A stretch of 64,000 nucleotides of DNA from Bacilli bacterium (GTDB lineage Bacteria > Bacillota_I > Bacilli_A > RF39 > UBA660). The notes below the pieces were generated by a model that was not told where the DNA came from, did not search any database, and worked only from the letters and a program-made list of their open reading frames with translations. Made by a program: the position numbers and the translations under genes. Location of the stretch: assembly GCA_017434825.1 (NCBI GenBank), contig JAFSGC010000008.1, positions 1 to 64,000 of the forward strand, written 5' to 3'. Positions 54,754 to 63,400 of this stretch are shown one piece after another (the stretch's first letter is position 1; every line of letters starts with the position of its first letter).

Positions 54754-56328
54754 TTACTTCATCTCCCCTACTGCAGCATTAAATATTTCGATTGCTTCCG
54801 GAGAATATTTAGTACCATTTTTATTATTAATAAGATTTTTAACTTCTTCATAATCTATTGTGCTATGACTCATAATATAGTTTGTATACTCTAAAGCTAT
54901 ATTAATTAAATAAACATAATACGGAATTTGGTTTTCTTTAACCCCAAGAGGAAATCCACTTCCATCATATCTTTCATTATGTAATTTCACTATGTTAGTT
55001 GCATATTTTACAAAAGAATCACTTTCATTTTCAGTAATATATTTTATAATATTGGCTCCTACATTTGGATAATTCATAACAACTTTTCTTTCTTCTTCAG
55101 ATAAGTTATTAATTCTTTCTAAATATTTTCGAGGAACAAAATCTAGAGATAAATCATAATATCTAGCTGCACTAATAATACTGTCTACATCAACTTTTTC
55201 TTCCTTCAATTCAGCATATTTATCAAGAAGTATTTTAGAATACTTAGAAACCATTTCATTTATTGACGCATAATCTATTAAATAAGCCTTTGCATAACCT
55301 TTTAAAATATCTTTTAATTCCCATTCTTGAATTCTTATAAGATCATTTAAAATATTGCTTTTAGCATACATTCTTACCATATTACTAACGCGTTTTTTAA
55401 TTAATTCATAATTAAAAGGTTTTTCTATCATATCGGCAATTTCATAACTATATACTTCTTCTTTGGTTTCTTTAGCATCATCCGCAGATATAATTATTAT
55501 TGGAAGTCTAGCAATTATTCTCTTATCAGTCAAATAATCTAAAACACCAAAACCATCCATAATTGGCATTTTCAAATCTAAAAACATACCTACAATATTT
55601 TCTGTACCATCTTCATTTACTAAATTATTTTCAATTATTTCGACAGCTTCAGCACCATTTTTAGCTTCTATAATATTAAAATCTTTTTCAAATACTTTCT
55701 TAAAAATGTTTCTCGTTAAATTATCATCATCAACTATCAATAAAGATTCATTAACTTTATTTACTTCACCGGTTACTTTTTCTTGATACTTCTTTAATAC
55801 AGTACTATTTTTAATCTTAACATCGTTAATAAGCTCCATAATATATTTAAGAGCATTATTTACTTCATAACTATCCGTTTTTAAATGGTCTATTACATTT
55901 TCAATGCCAAGTATTAACTCTGCTGTAATATAACTTAAATCATCATCATGATTTGTTTTTTCTGTTTCTAGGTCACATTTCAATGATAAAACAATAATTT
56001 TACCATCAGGAAGCAACTTGATAATATCTACATATGAGTCATATGATAAATTACTTGATAACTTTAAATATTTAATACATTCATAATCATTATTACTATT
56101 TTGTAATTTATTTAAACTAATAGCATCAAAATATTTATTTATATAATCTGGATGAATTACTTTTTTTAATTTCTCAAAATATAATTCATAAGTATTAGAT
56201 TCAGTTTCTACAAGCGTATTATTACAATCAAAAAAAGTTACTTTATCATTTTGTATATCAATTAAAGTAATATTGCTATAAACATTTATAGCAGAGGTAT
56301 TTATTAAATTTAAAACATTGCTATCCAT
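54754..56328 (-). CDS. Response regulator with degenerate HD-GYP domain
   Basis: A 524-residue protein. The N-terminal about 130 residues look PAS-like (ITLIDIQNDKVTFFDCNN). The receiver (about 195-315) has LLIVDDDNLTRNIFKKVFEK and GMFLDLKMPIMDGFG (phosphorylation Asp), ISAD and EKPFN. The C-terminal part follows the HD-GYP layout, but ligands are altered: ARYYDLSLDFV instead of HDIGKI, MNYPNVGANI instead of KxHP..G, VKLHNERYDGSGFP instead of HHER.DG.GYP. So it keeps the fold motif DGSG.P and loses the metal site, and is probably not an active c-di-GMP phosphodiesterase. Partner of the kinase and HPt genes. Confidence 0.85.
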   Translation of the reverse strand: MDSNVLNLINTSAINVYSNITLIDIQNDKVTFFDCNNTLVETESNTYELYFEKLKKVIHPDYINKYFDAISLNKLQNSNNDYECIKYLKLSSNLSYDSYVDIIKLLPDGKIIVLSLKCDLETEKTNHDDDLSYITAELILGIENVIDHLKTDSYEVNNALKYIMELINDVKIKNSTVLKKYQEKVTGEVNKVNESLLIVDDDNLTRNIFKKVFEKDFNIIEAKNGAEAVEIIENNLVNEDGTENIVGMFLDLKMPIMDGFGVLDYLTDKRIIARLPIIIISADDAKETKEEVYSYEIADMIEKPFNYELIKKRVSNMVRMYAKSNILNDLIRIQEWELKDILKGYAKAYLIDYASINEMVSKYSKILLDKYAELKEEKVDVDSIISAARYYDLSLDFVPRKYLERINNLSEEERKVVMNYPNVGANIIKYITENESDSFVKYATNIVKLHNERYDGSGFPLGVKENQIPYYVYLINIALEYTNYIMSHSTIDYEEVKNLINNKNGTKYSPEAIEIFNAAVGEMK

Positions 56329-56343
56329 ACTAGTCTTCTCCCT

Positions 56344-56706
56344 TTACAAAGTAAAATATTCATCTAAAATCTTATATATCTCATTTGCTTTTAGAAAAAG
56401 TTCATTAATATGCTCATTAATGTAAGCAATATCGTTCTCTTTACCTTTCATTTCGTGATTGTACGCAAGTTCTGCTAAAGACATAATTCCCAACGTCTTG
56501 CAATTACTTTTTAAAGCATGCACTAAAATAACATAATTTTGATGATCACTAGTTTCATATGCATTTTTTATTCCATTCATTTGTTCAATAAAGCCATTTT
56601 TAAAGTCCAAAAGAATATCATTATACATACTTTCATCTCCAAGATAAGATAAACCAGTATTTACATCAATTCCCTTTTCTGTTAAAAAAGTAAGTTTACT
56701 ATTCAC
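56344..56706 (-). CDS. HPt phosphotransfer protein
   Basis: A 120-residue four-helix protein. The HPt signature is ILVHALKSNCKTLGIMSLAE with His63 as phospho-carrier. The start is GTG after AGAGGAC. It is the first gene of an operon with the response regulator and the hybrid kinase, so it should shuttle phosphate between the kinase receiver and the response regulator receiver. Confidence 0.88.
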   Translation of the reverse strand: MNSKLTFLTEKGIDVNTGLSYLGDESMYNDILLDFKNGFIEQMNGIKNAYETSDHQNYVILVHALKSNCKTLGIMSLAELAYNHEMKGKENDIAYINEHINELFLKANEIYKILDEYFTL

Positions 56707-56733
56707 TTATATCACTGTCCTCTACTATATATA

Positions 56734-56742
56734 ATTCTAGCA
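56734..56742 (-). promoter_or_regulatory. Extended -10 promoter of the phosphorelay operon
   Basis: On the minus strand TGCTAGAAT lies about 30 bp upstream of the HPt start; no good -35. Confidence 0.4.
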
Positions 56743-56789
56743 TAAAAGAATGTATTTTTAAACTAAAATATTAATTAAATGCATAAAAA

Positions 56790-56812
56790 AACTAGAGCTT
56801 TTAACTCTAGTT
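56790..56812 (-). terminator. Terminator of the 333-residue surface protein gene
   Basis: AACTAGAG pairs with CTCTAGTT, 7-nt loop, followed by TTTTTTATG on the minus strand. Confidence 0.75.
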
Positions 56813-56821
56813 AATTTTTTA

Positions 56822-57823
56822 TTATGGTGTAACAGGTTCTTCTTCAACAATACGTTCAAAGTTTAGAACACCATTGAAAGTTTTGTTACCATTAACTATT
56901 TGGTTATGTCCAAAGTTAATTAATGTAACAATACCTCTATAATAATGTCTTGCAGTACCATTAGTAGCAGAAATAGAAGCGTTATCAATTAATGAATATC
57001 CTTTTTCATCAGTAGTAGTTAATTCAGTTAAATCTGCAGTTTTTACAACTTCATAACAAATTCCTTCAGATGAATCATAAATATTTGCTAACCATGTATT
57101 TGTAGAACTTTCATCTGGAACACAAGCAGTTTGATTAGTCAAACCAGGAATAACTTCACGAGTATTAGATACACATACACCTGCAGTTAAACAAGCATCA
57201 GCATCAGTAACGCCATCAACAGATTGATATAAATCGAATACTAACTCAGCAGTATTTGCTGGAGCCCACATATTAGCAGAACTTGATAAGCAAGTTAATT
57301 CATTTGAATAATATTCATTAGCAACTTTTTCAGATGGACCATAACAAGCATAACCAATACCATCTAAAGTAGCCCATACATTGCTTTCGCTGTTTTCCAT
57401 ACAAGCATCATATGAATCAGCTACAACGTTAGCATCTACATTTTTAGTGTAGCAAGTTCCAGAAGAATATTCAAAATCATTATGAGGAATAGTTAGATAT
57501 ACACGATAATCATAAGTTACTTCTTCAGTACTACTAGTAGAAAGTTGTACACTAGCACCAACCATACCAGTTAGATTTCCAGCACCTTCGTAAAAGTTTT
57601 CTAAATTTGCAACGATTTCTACATCATCACCAGCATTCATCATAAGTAAGTCACTTCCTGCATTTGTTGCTGCATTAATATTTGAAGTATCACTATCTTG
57701 AACTGAACTTGCTAAGTATGCAAATGTTGCACCAATAACAACGATTATCATTGTTACAATAGCAATAACAGTAAGCAGTATAACATTACCTCTACCATTG
57801 CTTTCTTTCTTTATTTCTTCCAT
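56822..57823 (-). CDS. Cysteine-rich TasA/camelysin-like surface protein
   Basis: A 333-residue exported protein started at the ATG after AAGGAGG (MEEIKKESNGRGNVI). A membrane helix (about 13-35) ends VIGATFAYLASSVQDSDTSN, the SipW-dependent type. The body is acidic and beta-rich with many cysteines (SSGTCYTKN, DACMENSESN, ACYGPSEK, ADACLTAGVCVSN), likely several disulfides. It ends with a block like the camelysin C-terminus (VTLINFGHNQIVNGNKTFN) and EEEPVTP. Unlike its relatives it has no C-terminal PY.I module. A sigma-A-like promoter precedes it. Confidence 0.7.
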   Translation of the reverse strand: MEEIKKESNGRGNVILLTVIAIVTMIIVVIGATFAYLASSVQDSDTSNINAATNAGSDLLMMNAGDDVEIVANLENFYEGAGNLTGMVGASVQLSTSSTEEVTYDYRVYLTIPHNDFEYSSGTCYTKNVDANVVADSYDACMENSESNVWATLDGIGYACYGPSEKVANEYYSNELTCLSSSANMWAPANTAELVFDLYQSVDGVTDADACLTAGVCVSNTREVIPGLTNQTACVPDESSTNTWLANIYDSSEGICYEVVKTADLTELTTTDEKGYSLIDNASISATNGTARHYYRGIVTLINFGHNQIVNGNKTFNGVLNFERIVEEEPVTP

Positions 57824-57851
57824 TTTATCCTCCTTTACTATCATTACTTTA

Positions 57852-57880
57852 ATGATACATTATTTTTAAATACTAGTCAA
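57852..57880 (-). promoter_or_regulatory. Promoter of the 333-residue surface gene
   Basis: On the minus strand TTGACT, 17-bp spacer, TATCAT. Confidence 0.65.
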
Positions 57881-57988
57881 TAAATAAAAACCCTAATTGA
57901 TAATTTAATGTTTAATCGAATGTAAAATGCTACTTTACTTAACATATAAATTTTATTAACTGATATAATTTTATTAAGGTGATAATAA

Positions 57989-58318
57989 GTGTATTTAATA
58001 ATAGATAGCAACAAAATTTTAATAAAGAAAGCAAACGGTTTTGTCAAAAGACTGCTAGGTTTTATGGGTAAAAAAGACATAAACTATGGAATACTATTCA
58101 AAAAAACTAATAGCGTTCACACTTTTTTCATGAAAGAAAACATTGATATTATTGGTTTAAATAAAAATAACGAAATAATTTATAAGGCAGTTAATATTCC
58201 TAAAAATCAAATTATCAAAATTAACAGCAAAATAAAAAATACTAGTATTCTTGAATTACCAAGTAATACTAGTAAAAAGCTTAAAATCGGCGAAAAATTA
58301 ACCTTTATAAGTGAATAG
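57989..58318 (+). CDS. DUF192 protein
   Basis: A 109-residue protein with a GTG start after AAGGTGA. The DUF192 pattern is visible: RLLGFMGKKDINYGILFKKT, then VHTFFMKENIDIIGLNKNNE and a final KLKIGEKLTF. Family function is unknown (some are linked to envelope stress). Its last 21 bases overlap the end of obg on the opposite strand, so the two genes converge without a terminator between them. Confidence 0.8.
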   Translation: MYLIIDSNKILIKKANGFVKRLLGFMGKKDINYGILFKKTNSVHTFFMKENIDIIGLNKNNEIIYKAVNIPKNQIIKINSKIKNTSILELPSNTSKKLKIGEKLTFISE

Positions 58319-59572
58319 ATAATCGTTTATAACAACGTCATCTCCAGGTTTAGCTCCCATTGCAGCAAGTTCATCTTCTACACCCATACCACGAAGTTTA
58401 CGGCCAAATCTCATTGCGCCTTCTTCTTCTTCAAATTTGGTCATACTAAATAATTTTTCGATTTCTTTACCACGTACAACCCAAACGTTATCTTCACGTG
58501 TTATTGTATAAGGCTTTTCTTCTTTAAATTTTATATAAACATTTTCTTCGATTTCTTCATCTGAATAATATTCACTTTCGGCTTCATTTTTTAAAACATC
58601 ATTGATTCCTATCAATAATTCATCAATACCTTCGTTAGTAAATGAGCTTATCGGATAAATAGTTAAATCTGGATAAGCTTTTTTAAATGCTTCTAAATTT
58701 TCTTTGAAATTTGGATTATCAGCTTTACTTGCAACAACAATTTCTTTTTTTACCGCAAGTTTGTTTGAATATTTTTCAAGTTCATTACGAATAATTTTGT
58801 AATCTTCAATTGGATTTCTACCTTCTTCAGCAGACATATCAATCATATGAAGAATAATCTTACAACGATAAGCATGTTTTAAGAATTTATCTCCTAAACC
58901 AACGCCCTCACTTGCGCCTTCAATTAATCCAGGAAGATCAGCTACTGTATAGCTATCATAATTTTGTAACTTAACAACACCAAGGTTTGGCGATAAAGTT
59001 GTAAAGTGATAACTAGCAATTTTAGGTTTAGCACTACTAATAACAGATAAAAGCGTACTCTTACCTACACTTGGCATACCCACTATTCCAACGTCTGCTA
59101 ATACTTTTAGTTCACAACGAAGATATCTAAATTCTCCTGCCTCTCCTTTTTCTGAAAACTTTGGTGCAGGATTTTCATGAGTTGCAAACGCACGATTACC
59201 ACGACCTCCGCGTCCTCCATGAGCAACTATAACTTCATCATCTTCACGAATAATATCTTTAACAATTAGATTTGTATCATCATCATAAACTGTTGTTCCC
59301 ATTGGTACTTTAATAATGATATCTTCACTATTTTTACCATTACGATTAGAGCCTTCTCCATTATTTCCCTTATGACCTTTAATTATTTTTTTATATCTTA
59401 AATCAATCAAAGTTTTTAATGACTTGTCTGCAACAAATATAATGTTTCCTCCGCGTCCTCCGTTTCCACCATCAGGGCCTCCCATTGGTACAAACTTCTC
59501 ACGACGAAATGAGGTACATCCACTACCTCCGTCTCCAGCCATAACTTTAATTTTAACTTCGTCTACAAACAT
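58298..59572 (-). CDS. obg: GTPase Obg
   Basis: A 424-residue protein started at MFVDEVKI, as in the family, with GGTGATT ahead (an upstream frame adds four residues). The Obg domain is glycine-rich (GDGGSGCTSFRREKFVPMGG). The G domain has GMPSVGKST, the switch region TTLSPNLG, DLPGLIEGA and SKAD. The C-terminal domain follows (TREDNVWVVRGKEIEKL). Obg is essential for ribosome large-subunit assembly and sporulation entry in B. subtilis. The 3' end overlaps the convergent DUF192 gene. Confidence 0.97.
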   Translation of the reverse strand: MFVDEVKIKVMAGDGGSGCTSFRREKFVPMGGPDGGNGGRGGNIIFVADKSLKTLIDLRYKKIIKGHKGNNGEGSNRNGKNSEDIIIKVPMGTTVYDDDTNLIVKDIIREDDEVIVAHGGRGGRGNRAFATHENPAPKFSEKGEAGEFRYLRCELKVLADVGIVGMPSVGKSTLLSVISSAKPKIASYHFTTLSPNLGVVKLQNYDSYTVADLPGLIEGASEGVGLGDKFLKHAYRCKIILHMIDMSAEEGRNPIEDYKIIRNELEKYSNKLAVKKEIVVASKADNPNFKENLEAFKKAYPDLTIYPISSFTNEGIDELLIGINDVLKNEAESEYYSDEEIEENVYIKFKEEKPYTITREDNVWVVRGKEIEKLFSMTKFEEEEGAMRFGRKLRGMGVEDELAAMGAKPGDDVVINDYLFTYKG

Positions 59573-59620
59573 GTAAATCACCAAAATTAGTATACCAAAT
59601 CTTTAGAATATAAGCCACAA

Positions 59621-59650
59621 AAAATCACTCATTTTTCTCTGAGTGATTTT
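59621..59650 (-). terminator. Terminator of the cohesin-like gene
   Basis: AAAATCACTCA pairs with TGAGTGATTTT, 8-nt loop; the minus-strand tail is T-rich but interrupted (TTGTGG follows). Confidence 0.6.
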
Positions 59651-59656
59651 TATTTT

Positions 59657-60457
59657 CTATTTTTTAATTTTTTTATCGTAAATTATATAACCTAATAAAG
59701 ATACAAGTACAATACTTTCAAGTACTATTGTAATTATATATGGAGTATTATTACACTCACAATTTATATCTGTGCATTCAGGAGTTTCAGGAACAACACA
59801 ATCTTCTTCGTCTAATACAGGTTCTTTTTTTAATACATTAATTGTATAAACTTTTTCAGCACCACTTTCACTAGTTACTACAACTGTAATTGTATTTTCT
59901 CCGAATTTTAAGTATTCAGGATTATTAATAGTAACCCTAGCTTTATCGCTTAATGCATTTGCATTAACGTTTAAACTCTCTACTTTATAATCAACTTCAA
60001 CTGTATAATTAGTAGTATCCTTATCAAAATCAATTTCTTTATTTTCAATTGTTAATGAAGAAAGTCTTGACTCAGTATCTCTTTCTCTAGCTTTTACAAT
60101 ATTAACATTTTTAGTAATAGAAACTGCACTGTTAGCTCCATCTTGACTAGTAATATCTCCTGTAGCAGTAAATGTAATTGTTCCCTCTTTAGTTGCTCTA
60201 CAAGTAACACTAAATGTTTTAGTAGTGTTTTTAGCATCTATAGTAACATCTGCAAACACACTAGAACATCCCGAAGTAGCTCCAGAACCTGTTATTTTTA
60301 CATTCCAAGCAGCCACTCCAGAAACAGTAACTTTCGCGGTAACATTAGAACCATTTTCAGCACTGCTAGGCACACTCATAGATGCTGCACCTGCAGCAGA
60401 AGCAGCTGCAGGAATCAGCAATATTAAACTTAATAAAATATAATAAATCTTTTTCAT
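59657..60457 (-). CDS. Membrane-anchored protein with cohesin-like and cadherin-like beta domains
   Basis: A 266-residue protein with a signal peptide (about 1-21), a cohesin-like beta domain (about 22-125; MSVPSSAENGSNVTAKVTVS, WNVKITGSGATSGC), a cadherin-like (PF12733-type) domain (about 135-212; LSSLTIENKEIDFDKDTTNY), a short Cys-rich acidic linker and a C-terminal membrane helix (about 240-260) with a Lys tail. It would stand on the cell surface. It lies 10 bp downstream of the dockerin-containing giant gene and is co-oriented, so the two may bind each other. The cohesin call is by pattern. Confidence 0.7.
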   Translation of the reverse strand: MKKIYYILLSLILLIPAAASAAGAASMSVPSSAENGSNVTAKVTVSGVAAWNVKITGSGATSGCSSVFADVTIDAKNTTKTFSVTCRATKEGTITFTATGDITSQDGANSAVSITKNVNIVKARERDTESRLSSLTIENKEIDFDKDTTNYTVEVDYKVESLNVNANALSDKARVTINNPEYLKFGENTITVVVTSESGAEKVYTINVLKKEPVLDEEDCVVPETPECTDINCECNNTPYIITIVLESIVLVSLLGYIIYDKKIKK

Positions 60458-60467
60458 TTAATCTCCT

Positions 60468-63400
60468 TTATTGTTTTATTACATACTCACCAAGTAAGTA
60501 TTGTCTTAATCTTAATAGATCTGATGAATTAATTGTTTGACCATTAACTATCGCTGCAGCTTCCTTATAAGCACCGCTTAATACTTTTGTGCCTAATAAA
60601 TGTTGTCTCATTGCAAGTAAGTCTGCTGAATTGATTAACCCATCTCCACTAATATCACCATTAATAACAGCTGTATAGCTTTGGCCATTTAAAGTAAATT
60701 GTACTCCAGTAGCAATCACTTTGTTTTTTGATGATATTTGAGTGTTTGAACCAACTTTAATTTGTAAATCAGCTATTTTATCATTTAGATTAAATCCTCT
60801 TACAAAAGAAGAACCAATTTTATATCCAATTTGAGTTAATATATTTTTTAAACTAACTTCTTTAACCATAACTTCAATTGTATCGCTTACTCCATCTATG
60901 GTAGCTGTTATTATAGCGCTACCAGCTCCAACAGCAGTTATAACGCCATTTTCTATAGTAGCTACGTTTTCATTTGATGTTTTCCAAGTAACCACACTAT
61001 TTTGTAAACTACTAGGATTTATTGTATAATTAACAGTCAGTTTTTCACCTTGATTTAAAGTAACATTTTCTTTATCCAAAGTTATATTAGTCACAACTTC
61101 AGGAGCATCTTCAACGCTACCACCAACTCTTTTTACTTCTAAACCAAATTCACTTTCATCAACTGTAACCCAGTATAATTCACTTAAACCTTTACTCTTA
61201 ATATAATCAACAGTAACATTAGGTTCATTAGAAGCAACATACATATTTTGTCTAAAATTCATTGTAAGCTCACTACCATAAGTAAACACGCTTGGAGTAT
61301 TAATATCTTTATACGTATCAATTATTAATTGTGTTAAATATCTAGTAAATTCTTCTTGAGTTTTCGGAGCATCTTGTGGTGCATAGAATCTTGCAGTAAA
61401 GAAAGCTTGGGTTGTATATATTGGAGTTCCATTGTACATTAGGATTACAAAGCCGCCTTCAGTTGCTGTATATTGATCATCGGCAGATCCCGCTCTTGCA
61501 TCAAAAATAAAGTCATATCCAGGTTTTAATGTATTTAATAAATCTCCGCAATATCTCCAAATTTCTTTATTTTTTGATTGATCAAATTGATATCTTAAAG
61601 CTTCCACCATAGTAAGATCATATTCACGTTTTAATGCATCAATTATACCTTGGGCATGTTCATCTCCCATCGGAGGATCTTCTAAGAAATTAGCTTTTAT
61701 TCTTTTCGAAGCAGTTCCTGCTATATTAGTAATATGGTACCCTTGTTCACTAACATAAGTTCTATCAAAAGATACAGTTAAAGTATCATCATTATTTTCT
61801 AACATTTCTCCTAAACCAAAGTAGAACCAATAGAAATGTTCGTCATCAAAGTATTCACGGAAAATATTAGTTAGAACGATTAAATAAGCTTCAGTTTCAT
61901 CACCGCCATCATAGTCTTCGTTATTGTAACGAGGAAGTGGAAGATCAATTTCATCAGGTAATAAATCAAGCATCGCATCTAACTCAGCTTTTACTGCTGT
62001 TTCATCTACTACAACAGGAATTCTTTTCGTCTCTCCATCCACATTAGAAACAGTAACTTCGCACACTCCTGCTTTAAGGCCAGTTATTACTCCATCCGCA
62101 TCAACAGAACAAACTTCAGCATTAGAACTTATATATCGTAAAGTTTTATCTTCAGAGGCTGTATAATTTAATATTTCTAATTGTAAAGTTTCATTTACTT
62201 CAATTGTATATGGATTACCATAATATATTTGTTCTGGCAATAAAATACCAACAATAACATAAGGAATACTATCTTCATAAGTAATACCATTTATATCCAT
62301 AATAACATCACATATTTTTGTATCAGTATTACATGTTATATTACGCTCAAATTCTAAATAGTCAAATTCACTCCATAATGCCGAATGCGCTGCAGAGTCT
62401 AATCCCCATTGAGCTTGATTAACATCAATTCTTAAGCCTTCGGTTTTTAATCTATTTATCACACTATTAATATATTCTTCTTCATTAACATAGGCATAAA
62501 AGTAATTATAATCTATACCCTTTTCATCATACACATCAACACGAACAATGCCACTATTAAGTCCAGTTAACTTACCAGTTGCTAAATCAAAATTAACTAT
62601 ACCTGGAGTATCTGTACGATAGAACATTTTGTTATTATTACCTTCAGTATAAGAAATGTTCACATCTACGGTTTCTCCGCTACTTATTGAATATATCTCT
62701 TTCTCAATATAAATGCCCTTTAGTGTATAATTAATTATTTGTTTTTGAGAATTATATTCTGCCCAATTGGGTCTATAATCATAATATTTTTTATAAAAAT
62801 AGTAATTATCATTTTCTTCAGTTATTATAGTTTGAATATAGTAATTCTTTAGTTTTTCATTTAAGGTTTTATATTCAAGAGCATCACTTAGTGCTTGGGT
62901 TCCAACAGCTCTAAATGTACCATACGATACAACTACATTATTTTCAATATCATTAGCAACCATATCTAAGAACTCTTCAATTGTCATGTCAACTAATACT
63001 AATAATTGACCCCAATATCGATAGTTATCCCCGATATAGTCAATAACTGCAAAGCCTTTCTTTTTAGCTTCAATTAGACCAGATCCACTAACAGTTGCAA
63101 CTTCAGGATCATTAGATTGATAAGTCACTTGAGGAAACACATTAGCATTTTCCGGATAATAACCCAACTCAATTTGAGCTGTATCGCCTATAGCCATTTG
63201 ATATGTAGAATATGTAGAGTATATTTGATTAGCATTAACATATTCATCTTGAAGATACGCAAATTTTAACACATACTCATCAGCCACATTAGCATTAATA
63301 ATATATTCATAAGTATCATCAATTTCACAGGAAACAGACTCAGTTCCTAAAATATTTTTCAAATAGTTTTCTGCATATTGTGCCCTACCGCTTCTAGTAT

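Noticed and set aside
60143-60443. Cys/Ser-rich and Ala-rich plus-strand frames
   Set aside because: Antisense shadows of the cohesin-like gene with biased codons and no ribosome sites.
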